Origin: Microbacterium sp. 18062
Lineage (GTDB): Bacteria; Actinomycetota; Actinomycetes; Actinomycetales; Microbacteriaceae
Length of the DNA stretch: 44,211 bases
Assembly (NCBI RefSeq): GCF_902706225.1
Contig: NZ_CACSKB010000037.1
Span: 1-44,211 of the forward strand
Direction of reading: 5' to 3'
In this document: piece after piece, positions 33,201 through 39,695 of the stretch
Position numbering within the stretch: the first letter of the stretch is position 1
Layout: each line of letters opens with the position of its first letter
Notes under the pieces: generated by a model
What the model was told of the DNA's origin: nothing
What the model saw: only the letters and a program-made list of their open reading frames with translations
Database searches by the model: none
Position numbers and translations under genes: made by a program

Positions 33201-33835
33201 GGCGGATGCATCCGGATGTCGCGCGCCCCGTCTCGCTGCTCTCGTACGCGGGCGAGCTCGCCTCGGCGCCGTGCACGGCGCTTCGCACGCTCGAGGGGGT
33301 GACGCCCGGCGTCCATCCGGTGCCGGTCGCGCACCGCGGCAACGCCGTGGCCTCTCCGGAGGAGGCGGCGGAGGTCGTGCGCGTCGTGCGCGACATGATC
33401 GGTCGCTCGTGGACCTTTTCCGACGAGCGGGATGGCGAGCTGCAGACGCTGCCGGAACGTGAGCTGACGGCTTCCGACATCATCGTGGTCACCCCTTACA
33501 ACGCGCAGCAGGTGGAGGTCGAGGAGGCACTCCTCGCCGCGGGGATCGACGGCGTGCGAGTGGGCACGGTCGACCGCTTCCAGGGGCAGGAGGCCGTCGT
33601 CGCGATCGTCTCGCTGGCGGCGTCGTCGGGCCGCGACGCTCCGCGCGGCCTGGAGTTCCTGCTGCTGCAGAACCGGCTGAACGTCGCGATCTCGCGGGCC
33701 CAGTTCGCCGCCTACGTCGTGTACTCGCCCGGATTGCTCGACGATCTGCCACGCACGCCTGACGGAGTCGCCCGGCTGAGCGCATTCGCCCGACTGGTGG
33801 GCGCCGATGACGCGGACGTCCTCGGCGGGGCCTGA
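30260..33835 (+). CDS. TM0106-family RecB-like nuclease fused to SF1 helicase
   Basis: A 1191-aa multidomain DNA enzyme. Residues 1-150 form a RecB-like PD-(D/E)XK nuclease (GFADFLV, then DTK at 141-143). A CxxCxxC cluster follows (CGRCATC, near 234-240), perhaps a metal or Fe-S site. Residues 335-550 form an RNase H-like exonuclease (FFDFEGD with Asp343/Glu345; HYAPYEPTHL; EYNRDDC). The rest is a Dna2/Upf1-like SF1 helicase: Walker A GPPGTGKT (801-808), VVDEAGQ, GDPQQLPQ, SRSWRMHP, TVDRFQGQEA, LNVAISRAQ. It is broadly conserved in actinobacteria, probably in DNA repair or processing, but its role is not established. The ATG has a good Shine-Dalgarno. Confidence 0.9.
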   Translation: MRYIEPRGDQPGRIVWSASDLKAAAECEFAWARQVDARLGRVPAVPDPEDLMLERAARLGTRHELDVLARYREVHGAGVVEIPEARSADERGMAAALAATEAALADPAAVVVYQAAFQTRDFVGFADFLVRDDAGAWVVQDTKLARHARVTALMQLAAYADQLDRLAVPRSERVELLLGDGSVSVHRVDDLTPVYALRRRRLAALVADRDLAAGATGEPIAWGDGRGDLQVVACGRCATCEAEVVATRDLLLVAGMRPVQRERLRRAGIRTIDELAEGVTPPERMSAEVFGSLRTQARLQLQSPAGVPSADGDAPPAAPSYEVVLPQALGALPRRDPGDLFFDFEGDPLYTEGATGDWGIDYLFGWVDAREQYTALWAHGFADERETFETFVDIVELRRREHPGMHIYHYAPYEPTHLLAMAARYGTREAEIDRMLRDGLFVDLYPVVRRALRVGSRSYSIKKLEPLYMGDDLRTSEVQRGDDSIVRYVEARVLRDAGDETAAQAILDDLAEYNRDDCVSTLRLRDWLVDRAREAGLLPAGDPSAGEFVYEASPRSLMLDRRADEAAERARVSGRDPGADADTVALRLAAAAIDYYPREAKTFWATHFLRLREPASIWEDTRDVVVLDPDRCRVVEDWRAGEGRARSLRRRIELRGDPAPGTRLSVGGQPFVLYPLPAPFPSDPSPRWIHAARTVRVVEVLEDGAIVEELAAGAETWRELPFALTPGAPPSAGNQQTAIDLWADRVLDAAPGFPDDPATDILRRVPPRTTGSGLAVSDGDDVMAIARSILALDHSYLAVQGPPGTGKTYVGSRIIARLVREHGYRVGVVAQSHAVVEHMLDRVVAAGVPKAFVGKALKDPDAAGTVSFTAIEKNGIAAFAEERPGGFVVGGTAWDFSHPARVPRGSLDLLVVDEAGQFSLASTIAVSVAAQRLLLLGDPQQLPQVSQGTHPEPVDTSALGWVMGDEPVLPREYGTFLSRSWRMHPDVARPVSLLSYAGELASAPCTALRTLEGVTPGVHPVPVAHRGNAVASPEEAAEVVRVVRDMIGRSWTFSDERDGELQTLPERELTASDIIVVTPYNAQQVEVEEALLAAGIDGVRVGTVDRFQGQEAVVAIVSLAASSGRDAPRGLEFLLLQNRLNVAISRAQFAAYVVYSPGLLDDLPRTPDGVARLSAFARLVGADDADVLGGA

Positions 33836-34106
33836 CCTCGCCCAGCCCGTGCAGAGCCTCGTCCACTCCGGTTCACGGTCTGGGCGGCGGGGTGGTCTAC
33901 ACTCTCGCTTTGGGCTCGCCCTGGCGGCGGCCCCCTCTCTCTAGGGAGACAGACCGCGAGACGATCCAGGAAAGGCGGTGATGGCCATGGCCGACGATAG
34001 TCCGCACGCCACGGCGCGCACCGTCGACATGCTTCGGAACTGATCCGAGCGAGCGGCGCGCTGTGGCTTCCGCATGCCCGCCCACTCCCCACAGATCGGA
34101 CCAGAC
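33836..34106 (+). promoter_or_regulatory. Promoter and long leader of corA
   Basis: A TACACT -10 candidate (33898-33903; no good -35) would give a leader of about 195 bases. The leader contains a 20-codon ORF (33981-34043), a palindrome GGCCATGGCC at its start, and a hairpin GCTTCGGA / TCCGAGC whose loop holds the ORF stop codon. I could not match it to the M-box or another Mg2+ riboswitch. Confidence 0.5.
33981..34043 (+). CDS. Upstream ORF (candidate leader peptide) of corA
   Basis: ATG to TGA encodes 20 residues beginning MAMADDSPHATA and ending DMLRN. A Shine-Dalgarno (AGGAAAGG) lies nine to ten bases upstream. It ends 63 bases before the chosen corA start. The early Asp-Asp-Ser-Pro segment resembles acidic/proline stretches that destabilise ribosomes at low Mg2+ (as proposed for E. 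coli MgtL). That analogy is inference. It could also be a chance ORF. Confidence 0.4.
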   Translation: MAMADDSPHATARTVDMLRN

Positions 34107-35111
34107 ATGGCTCCTCTCATCGACAACGCCATCTACGTCGACGGACACCGGGTCGAGAGCCCCGCGAGCCTCGACGAGACCTATGAGCTCATGGAGGCCC
34201 GCGACGGCCTCGCGTGGATCGGGCTGTATCGCCCGAGTCCCGACGAGCTCGACTCCGTCGCCGCCGAGTTCGACCTGCACCCCCTCGCGATCGAGGATGC
34301 GCGGCAGGGGCACCAGCGCTCGAAGGTCGAGCGGTACGGTGACACGCTCTTCGTCGTGCTGCGTCCCGCGCACTACGACGACGACCGCGAGGAGGTCGAC
34401 TTCGGCGAGCTGCACCTGTTCGTCGGGCCCGACTTCGTGATCACCATCCGGCATGCCGAGTCCCCCAATCTCGCGGCGGTGCGTCATCGTCTCGAGACGC
34501 AGCCGGAGCTTCTCGCGCTCGGTCCGGAGGCGATTCTCTACGCGGTGCTCGACCGGGTCGTCGACGAGTACGAGCCGGTCGTCGCCGGCATCGAGAACGA
34601 CATCGACGAGATCGAGGATCAGCTCTTCGGCGTGAGCGACGACGACGCCCTGTCGCGCCGCATCTACGAGCTGTTCGGCGAGGTGATCCGCTTCGGCCGG
34701 GCGGTCCAGCCGCTGAACGCGGTGCTCGAATGGCTTCAGCGCGGGTACGGCAAGTACGGCGTCGACCTGGAGCTGCAGCGCAACCTCCGCGACGTGCACG
34801 ACCACGTCATCCGCGTCGGCGACCGCATCGAGGGCTTCCGGGCGCTTCTCGACAAGGCCCTCACCGTGCATTCGGCCCTCGTCGCGCGCCGGCAGACCGA
34901 GGCGAGCCTCGCGCAGAACGACGAGATCAAGAAGATCTCGTCGTGGGCCGCGATCATCTTCGCGCCGGGGCTCATCGGCACGATCTACGGCATGAACTTC
35001 GATCACATGCCCGAGCTGCACTGGACCTTCGGCTATCCGATGGCGGTGCTCGCGATGCTCGCCTTCGCGGCGGGGCTGTTCCTCATCTTCAAGAAGAAGA
35101 GGTGGCTCTGA
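34107..35111 (+). CDS. corA: CorA-family magnesium/cobalt transporter
   Basis: A 334-aa 2-TM-GxN channel for Mg2+ (and Co2+). The long N-terminal cytoplasmic alpha/beta and coiled-coil domain includes HPLAIEDARQGHQR and YGDTLFVVLRPA. Two C-terminal helices flank the selectivity motif GMN (295-297) in GTIYGMNFDHMPEL, and a basic KKKRWL tail ends the protein. I chose the ATG at 34107 (MAPLIDNAIYVDG), which matches the usual N-terminus; an in-frame ATG at 34074 would add 11 residues. A long leader with a small ORF precedes it. It converges on upp across palindrome P4. Confidence 0.93.
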   Translation: MAPLIDNAIYVDGHRVESPASLDETYELMEARDGLAWIGLYRPSPDELDSVAAEFDLHPLAIEDARQGHQRSKVERYGDTLFVVLRPAHYDDDREEVDFGELHLFVGPDFVITIRHAESPNLAAVRHRLETQPELLALGPEAILYAVLDRVVDEYEPVVAGIENDIDEIEDQLFGVSDDDALSRRIYELFGEVIRFGRAVQPLNAVLEWLQRGYGKYGVDLELQRNLRDVHDHVIRVGDRIEGFRALLDKALTVHSALVARRQTEASLAQNDEIKKISSWAAIIFAPGLIGTIYGMNFDHMPELHWTFGYPMAVLAMLAFAAGLFLIFKKKRWL

Positions 35112-35157
35112 CGCCTCTCGTGTCGCCGTCGCTGCCGTGTCTCATCCGGGCAGCATC

Positions 35158-35211
35158 CGTGTCTCGGTTGTGCAGGTCGAACGCGCCGCGCACGTGCACA
35201 AGTGAGACACG
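35158..35211. repeat. Palindrome P4 between convergent corA and upp
   Basis: Arms 35158-35174 (CGTGTCTCGGTTGTGCA) and 35195-35211 (TGCACAAGTGAGACACG) pair at 15 of 17 positions. It is homologous to P2 at 4.5 kb. A second, unpaired left-arm copy (CGTGTCTCATCCGGGCAGCA, from about 35137) precedes it, suggesting a rearranged element. Confidence 0.8.
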
Positions 35212-35233
35212 CGCCGGCGAGACCCGACCCGGG

Positions 35234-35866
35234 TCAGACGGTGCCGTACAGCCGGTCGCCGGCGTCGCCGAGGCCGGGCACGATGTAGCCCCGCTCGTTG
35301 AGCTTCTCGTCGAGCGCGCCGAGCACCAGCGTGACGTCGCGGTCGCCGACCTGCTTCTCGATCGCGGCGACGCCCTCGGGGGCGCCGAGCAGGCAGATCG
35401 CCGTGACGTCCTGCGCACCGCGGGCGAAGAGGAACTCGATCGCAGCTCCCAGCGATCCTCCGGTCGCGAGCATCGGGTCGAGCACGAAGCACTGCCGGTC
35501 GCTCAGGTCGTCGGGCAGGCGCTCGGCGTACGTCGTGGGCTCGAGGGTCTCCTCGTTGCGCACCATCCCGAGGAATCCGACCTCGGCGGTGGGGAGGAGC
35601 TTGACCATGCCCTCGAGCATGCCGAGGCCCGCGCGCAGGATCGGCACCACGAGTGGGCGGGGCTCGCTGATCTTCACGCCTGTCGTCGTGGTCACGGGAG
35701 TCCGGATCTCGGACGGCTCGACGCGCACGCTGCGGGTGGCTTCGTAGGCGAGGAGCGTGACGAGCTCCTCGGTCAGCTGACGGAACACCGGCGACGGCGT
35801 CGACTCGTCGCGCAGGACCGTGAGCTTGTGGGTGATGAGCGGATGGTCCGCGACGTGCAGGCGCAT
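35234..35866 (-). CDS. upp: Uracil phosphoribosyltransferase
   Basis: A 210-aa pyrimidine salvage enzyme that makes UMP from uracil and PRPP. The PRPP-binding loop DPMLATGGS (130-138) and the C-terminal uracil-binding segment [17 protein letters not shown] are intact, and the length is exactly as expected. The ATG at 35866 has TAGCCT exactly six bases upstream (leaderless type). Only 35 bases separate its start from the divergent tadA start, and the two -10 boxes are back to back. Confidence 0.96.
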   Translation of the reverse strand: MRLHVADHPLITHKLTVLRDESTPSPVFRQLTEELVTLLAYEATRSVRVEPSEIRTPVTTTTGVKISEPRPLVVPILRAGLGMLEGMVKLLPTAEVGFLGMVRNEETLEPTTYAERLPDDLSDRQCFVLDPMLATGGSLGAAIEFLFARGAQDVTAICLLGAPEGVAAIEKQVGDRDVTLVLGALDEKLNERGYIVPGLGDAGDRLYGTV

Positions 35867-35872
35867 GCTCCC

Positions 35873-35878
35873 AGGCTA
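35873..35878 (-). promoter_or_regulatory. -10 box TAGCCT of upp
   Basis: Minus-strand TAGCCT six bases before the upp ATG. With the tadA box it forms an inverted repeat AGGCTA-N11-TAGCCT. Confidence 0.55.
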
Positions 35879-35889
35879 CGGTACCCGGC

Positions 35890-35895
35890 TAGCCT
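35890..35895 (+). promoter_or_regulatory. -10 box TAGCCT of tadA
   Basis: TAGCCT six bases before the tadA ATG, 11 bases from the divergent upp box, so the two promoters must overlap. Confidence 0.55.
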
Positions 35896-35901
35896 GGAAC
35901 G

Positions 35902-36369
35902 ATGAGCCTGCCGGTCGCCGCCCCCGACGCCGCGGCGATGGATCGTGCGCTCGTGCTCGCCGCGCAGGCCGGGGCAGCCGGCGACGTGCCGGTCGGCGCG
36001 GTCGTGACGGATGCGGCCGGCCGCATCGTCGGCGAAGGCCGGAACGAGCGCGAGGCCACGGGGGATCCGACGGCCCACGCCGAGGTCGTCGCCCTGCGCC
36101 GCGCGGCGGCGGCGCTCGGCTCCTGGAACCTCGACCGCTGCACGCTCGTGGTGACCCTCGAGCCCTGCGTCATGTGCGCGGGCGCCGTTCTCCAGTCACG
36201 CGTGTCGCGGCTCGTCTACGGCGCGTGGGACGACAAGGCGGGCGCGGCGGGCTCGGTGCACGACCTGGTGCGCGACCGGCGCCTGCCGCACCGGGTCGAG
36301 GTGGTCGCGGGCGTGCGCGAGCCCGAGGCGTCCGCCCTGCTCCGGGCGTTCTTCGACGCCCGCCGCTGA
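35902..36369 (+). CDS. tadA: tRNA-specific adenosine deaminase
   Basis: A 155-aa cytidine/deoxycytidylate deaminase-fold enzyme. It has the zinc ligand and catalytic pair HAE (59-61), PCVMC (Cys89, Cys92), and the tRNA-deaminase context TLEPCVMCAGA and VYGAWDDKAGAAGS. It converts A34 to inosine in tRNA-Arg(ACG), an essential step in most bacteria. The ATG lies six bases after TAGCCT. It is divergent from upp with a 35-base gap, an arrangement that fits two unregulated housekeeping genes. Confidence 0.94.
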   Translation: MSLPVAAPDAAAMDRALVLAAQAGAAGDVPVGAVVTDAAGRIVGEGRNEREATGDPTAHAEVVALRRAAAALGSWNLDRCTLVVTLEPCVMCAGAVLQSRVSRLVYGAWDDKAGAAGSVHDLVRDRRLPHRVEVVAGVREPEASALLRAFFDARR

Positions 36370-36408
36370 GCGGAAGGCGGCTGCACGGCCGGGTGCGCCC
36401 CGGGCCAG

Positions 36409-36585
36409 CGCTGCCGCGGGGCACTCCGTGAGGTGGCGGGAGTCCGGTCGCTGAGCGAGCGAAGCGAGACGAAGCGCGAGGGCGGACGGTGAGCACCGCG
36501 CCCCTTCGTCTCGTCGCTGCGCTCCTCGCTCAGGGACCGAGCGGGACTCTTGCTCAGGGACCGAGTGGGGGAGACGGTCGCATCA
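36409..36585. repeat. Mosaic intergenic repeat, copy E
   Basis: Contains the C/G-rich module (36409-36440), module M1 (36447-36476, GGTCGCTGAGCGAGCGAAGC), module M2 (36499-36542), and ends GGGGAGACGGTCGCATCA. The last three bases (36583-36585) are the LLM oxidoreductase stop codon on the minus strand. Confidence 0.85.
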
Positions 36586-37512
36586 GCGGGGAAGGTGGGG
36601 GAGCACCTCGGCGCCGAGGTACTCGAGCTGGTCGAGATCGCGCAGGTCCATGAGCTGGAAGTAGACGCGCTCCGCGCCGAGATCGCGCAGCCGCCCGACC
36701 TTCGAGGCGATCGCGTCGACGCCGCCGATGATGTTCGTCCCGCCCCGGAACTCCGCGAGATCCTGCCCGATCGCCGCAGCCCGACGCTCGAGGTCCGCAT
36801 CCGTCTCCCCGGCGAGCGTCGGCAGCGCGACCGAGAGCTTCAGCGACGCGGGGTCGCGGTCGATCGCCTCGCACGCGGCCCGGACGACGGCGAACTTCTC
36901 CGCGACGACCTCCTCGGGCTGGAAGCCGATGTTGAACTCCGTCGCGAACCGCGCGGCGATCGCCGGGGTGCGTCGCGGGCCGCCGCCGCCCACGATGACC
37001 GGCACCCGCTCCTGCACGGGCTTGGGGAGCGCCGGGGCATCCTCCAGCCGGTGGTGGGCGCCCTCGAAGGAGTACGTGTCGCCGACCGGGGCGCCCCAGA
37101 GACCCGTGACGAGCTCCAGCTGCTCCTCGAGCAGATCGAACCGCTTCGGCGGGAACGGGATGCCGTAGGCCCGGTGCTCGGCCTCGAACCAGCCCGTGCC
37201 GAGCCCGAGCTCCACGCGTCCGCCCGACATCGCGTCGACCTGCGCGACCTGCACCGCGAGCACGCCCGGCACGCGATACGTGACCGACGAGACGAGGGTG
37301 CCGAGCCGGATGCGGGAGGTCTCCCGCGCGAGGCCCGCCAGAGTCGTCCACGCGTCGGTGGGGCCGGGAAGCGGATCGCCTGGCCCCATCCGCAGGTAGT
37401 GGTCGGAGCGGAAGAACCCGGTGAACCCGAGTCGCTCGGCGAGCTGCGCGAACGCCCGCTGATCGTCGTACGAGAACCCCTGCTGGGGCTCGGTGAAGAC
37501 GCAATACTCCAT
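36583..37512 (-). CDS. LLM-class (F420-dependent type) oxidoreductase
   Basis: A 309-aa luciferase-like monooxygenase-fold enzyme. It has the FRSDHYLRM N-terminal motif, ELGLGTGWFEAEH, and VIVGGGGPRRTPAIAARFATEFNI, typical of the actinobacterial F420-dependent subfamily (TIGR03560-like length). The redox substrate is unknown. The start is three bases from the stop of the upstream CDF gene, so hydrolase, CDF and LLM genes form one minus-strand operon. Its stop codon lies at the edge of a mosaic repeat. Confidence 0.9.
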   Translation of the reverse strand: MEYCVFTEPQQGFSYDDQRAFAQLAERLGFTGFFRSDHYLRMGPGDPLPGPTDAWTTLAGLARETSRIRLGTLVSSVTYRVPGVLAVQVAQVDAMSGGRVELGLGTGWFEAEHRAYGIPFPPKRFDLLEEQLELVTGLWGAPVGDTYSFEGAHHRLEDAPALPKPVQERVPVIVGGGGPRRTPAIAARFATEFNIGFQPEEVVAEKFAVVRAACEAIDRDPASLKLSVALPTLAGETDADLERRAAAIGQDLAEFRGGTNIIGGVDAIASKVGRLRDLGAERVYFQLMDLRDLDQLEYLGAEVLPHLPR

Positions 37513-37515
37513 CGC

Positions 37516-38472
37516 TCAGCGGCTCGCTTCCGGTGCGCTCGGGGATGCGGACGCCGCATCCGGTCGGAAGACGTCGGGCTCGAGATAGATCGCGCGGGCG
37601 ATCGGCACGGCGGCGCGCACGCGCGTCTCCACCGCGTCGATGTCCGCGGCGACCTCGCCGAGCGTGCGGTCCCCGTCGAAGCCGAGCTTCGCGGCCACGA
37701 GCAGCTCGTCGGGTCCGAGGTACAGCGTCTTGATGTGGATGAGGCGCGCGCCCTCGTCGCCGGCGGCGATCGCGGCGACGATCGCGCGGTGGTCCGCGTC
37801 GCTCGCCCCCTCGCCGACGAGAAGGCTCTTCGTCTCGATGCCGAGGGTGATTGCGACCAGGACCAGCAGCGTCCCGATCATGAGCGTCCCGATCGCGTCG
37901 AACACCGAGTTGCCGGTGATCGCGCTGAGCCCGACACCGAGGAGGGCGAACGTGAGCCCCGTGAGGGCGGCGATGTCCTCGAGCAGCACGACCGGCAGCT
38001 CGGGCGCCTTCGCGTGGCGGATGAACGCGACCCAGCCCTCGCCGGGCTTGCGGACGAGATTCGACTCCTTCACCGCGGTGCGCAGCGAGAACGACTCGAG
38101 CCCGATCGCGACCACCAGCACCCCGATCGGGATCCACACGTTCTCGAGCTCGTGCGGATGGGTGAGCTTGTCGACGCCCTCGTAGATCGAGAAGAGGCCG
38201 CCGACCGAGAACAGGATGATCGCGACGACGAAGGCGTAGACGTAGCGCTCACGGCCGTAGCCGAACGGATGCTCGCTGTCGGCGCGACGGCGTGCCTTGC
38301 GCCCGCCGAGCATCAGCAGCAGCTGGTTGCCCGAGTCGGCGACCGAGTGGATCGCCTCGGCGAGCATCGACGCGGATCCGGAGAGGAGCCACGCGACGAA
38401 CTTCGCGATCGCGATGCCGAGGTTCGCGAGGAAGGCCGCCAGGATGGCCTTGCCGCCGCCCGATGTGCTCAT
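37516..38472 (-). CDS. Cation diffusion facilitator family transporter
   Basis: A 318-aa metal/proton antiporter. Five to six transmembrane segments; the first metal site motif is around SMLAEAIHSVADSGN (His42, Asp46), and HPFGYGRERYVYAFV follows helix 2, as in the CDF subgroup that also contains Fe/Zn-type proteins. The C-terminal cytoplasmic domain (about 225-318) binds metal in the family. It probably exports Zn2+, Fe2+ or Mn2+. It sits in the middle of a tight operon (5 bases after the hydrolase, 3 before the LLM gene). The last 15 residues are Ser/Ala/Pro-rich. Confidence 0.9.
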   Translation of the reverse strand: MSTSGGGKAILAAFLANLGIAIAKFVAWLLSGSASMLAEAIHSVADSGNQLLLMLGGRKARRRADSEHPFGYGRERYVYAFVVAIILFSVGGLFSIYEGVDKLTHPHELENVWIPIGVLVVAIGLESFSLRTAVKESNLVRKPGEGWVAFIRHAKAPELPVVLLEDIAALTGLTFALLGVGLSAITGNSVFDAIGTLMIGTLLVLVAITLGIETKSLLVGEGASDADHRAIVAAIAAGDEGARLIHIKTLYLGPDELLVAAKLGFDGDRTLGEVAADIDAVETRVRAAVPIARAIYLEPDVFRPDAASASPSAPEASR

Positions 38473-38477
38473 GCCCG

Positions 38478-39605
38478 TCAGTCCGCGGAACGCAGGATGA
38501 TGGTCTCGGTGGGCGGGGCCGGATGCTGCGCCGGACCGATGTAGCCGATCGCCTCGAGGAGCGCGTGGCGCACCTCGGCGGGACGCTCCAGGTGCGCTGC
38601 GTGACCGGCCCCCTCCAGGAGCAGCTCGTGCACGTGGCCGCCGCGGGCGGCGTAGGCGTCGAGCACGTCGCGGGTCTGCGAGACCATCTCCTGCGCGGGC
38701 GCCACGTCGGCACCCGGCCAGCCGGGCACGATGCCGAGCGCGCCGAGGTGGTTGAGGTCGAAGAACGACGCGTCGGACACGATCGCGTCGAGGTCGCCGT
38801 GCACCCACAGGATCGGCGGCTTCGGGTCGAGGTCGACGATCCCGGAGGTATCGAAGTAGCGCGGCGCCAGAGTGTTCAGGATGCCCGTGGCACCCGCGCC
38901 GAAGCCCGGCCAGCTCTCGCTCGGCAGGCTGTCGCCCGGGTAGTTTCCGGGCGCCGTCGAGGTCGTGAGCATCGACCGGACCCAGAGGTCCTCGTTCCCG
39001 CTCGAGTAGGCGGACGACACGTAGCTCGACCGGAACACGTTCCGCGGCGACGTCTCGGCCGCATCCGAGGTGTCGTGGTCGTTCAGGCGCTGGACGAAGT
39101 CGGGGTTCGCGCTGCCGCCGCCGGTGCCCGCGTCGTCGGCGGTGAGGCGGGAGCCGTCGCGGCGGGTGCCGCCGAAGCCGTGCGGCGAGACCGGCGCCTG
39201 GAGCATGAGCGAGAGCACCGGGTGGTCGAGCGCGTACTGCATGACGACGCCGCCGCCCAGCGCCCAGCCCACCAGATGCGCCACCGGGATGCCGAGGGCA
39301 TCGAGGGTCGCGTGCAGGTCGTCGCTGAAGTCGCGCACGCCACGGGTCGCGTCGATCGGCAGGCTCTCGGTCGCGCCGAAGCCGCGGAGGTCCACAGCGA
39401 TGACCCGGAGGTCGCTCGGCAGATCCTGCATCAGCTCCTGCCAGAAGAGCGCGGACGACACGTTGCCGTGCACGAGCACCACGGTCTGCTCGGACGGGGT
39501 GGCGGGGTCGTCGCCCTCGCGCTCCAGGATGTTGACGCTGAGACGCGGCGTCTCCACGCTGCGGGCCGTGATGCCCTCGAGCAGGTCTGTGGTGGGTTCC
39601 GTCAT
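38478..39605 (-). CDS. Alpha/beta hydrolase-fold protein lacking the nucleophile serine
   Basis: A 375-aa alpha/beta-hydrolase fold protein. It has the oxyanion-hole motif VLVHGNVSS (43-51), VDLRGFG (71-77), the acid region WVHGDLDAIV, and the histidine region GAGHAAHLERP. At the nucleophile elbow, however, the sequence is GWALGG (113-118) with Ala115 where Ser is expected; the codon is GCG, one base from TCG. It may thus be a non-hydrolytic relative (binding, lyase or other activity). It is the first gene of the hydrolase-CDF-LLM operon. The ATG has a GGAGGA Shine-Dalgarno and a possible TATCAT -10 at 39650-39655. Confidence 0.88.
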   Translation of the reverse strand: MTEPTTDLLEGITARSVETPRLSVNILEREGDDPATPSEQTVVLVHGNVSSALFWQELMQDLPSDLRVIAVDLRGFGATESLPIDATRGVRDFSDDLHATLDALGIPVAHLVGWALGGGVVMQYALDHPVLSLMLQAPVSPHGFGGTRRDGSRLTADDAGTGGGSANPDFVQRLNDHDTSDAAETSPRNVFRSSYVSSAYSSGNEDLWVRSMLTTSTAPGNYPGDSLPSESWPGFGAGATGILNTLAPRYFDTSGIVDLDPKPPILWVHGDLDAIVSDASFFDLNHLGALGIVPGWPGADVAPAQEMVSQTRDVLDAYAARGGHVHELLLEGAGHAAHLERPAEVRHALLEAIGYIGPAQHPAPPTETIILRSAD

Positions 39606-39683
39606 GTCCGATCCTCCGCCGGAGAGGCTGCCGTGCCCCGGCGTTGTCGATGATAGACCTCGGGGCCGTGAAGAGCCGGGGCG

Positions 39684-39689
39684 TAGGTT
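39684..39689 (+). promoter_or_regulatory. -10 box TAGGTT of proC
   Basis: TAGGTT lies exactly six bases before the proC ATG. Confidence 0.5.
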
Positions 39690-39695
39690 GGAGAA

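Noticed and set aside
30164..33334. 1056-aa minus-strand open frame opposite the nuclease-helicase
   Set aside because: Compositionally a shadow (Arg/His/Asp/Gly-rich, no motifs); the plus strand carries all helicase and nuclease motifs.
30260..33835. A defence island around the nuclease-helicase
   Set aside because: Its neighbours are nadE, corA, upp and tadA; there is no toxin, methylase, integrase or composition shift, so I treat it as a core-type gene.
33904..34106. M-box (ykoK), fluoride or yybP-type riboswitch in the corA leader
   Set aside because: I could not find the conserved core segments of any of these classes; only a small ORF and short stems are visible. An Rfam covariance search is needed for a firm answer.
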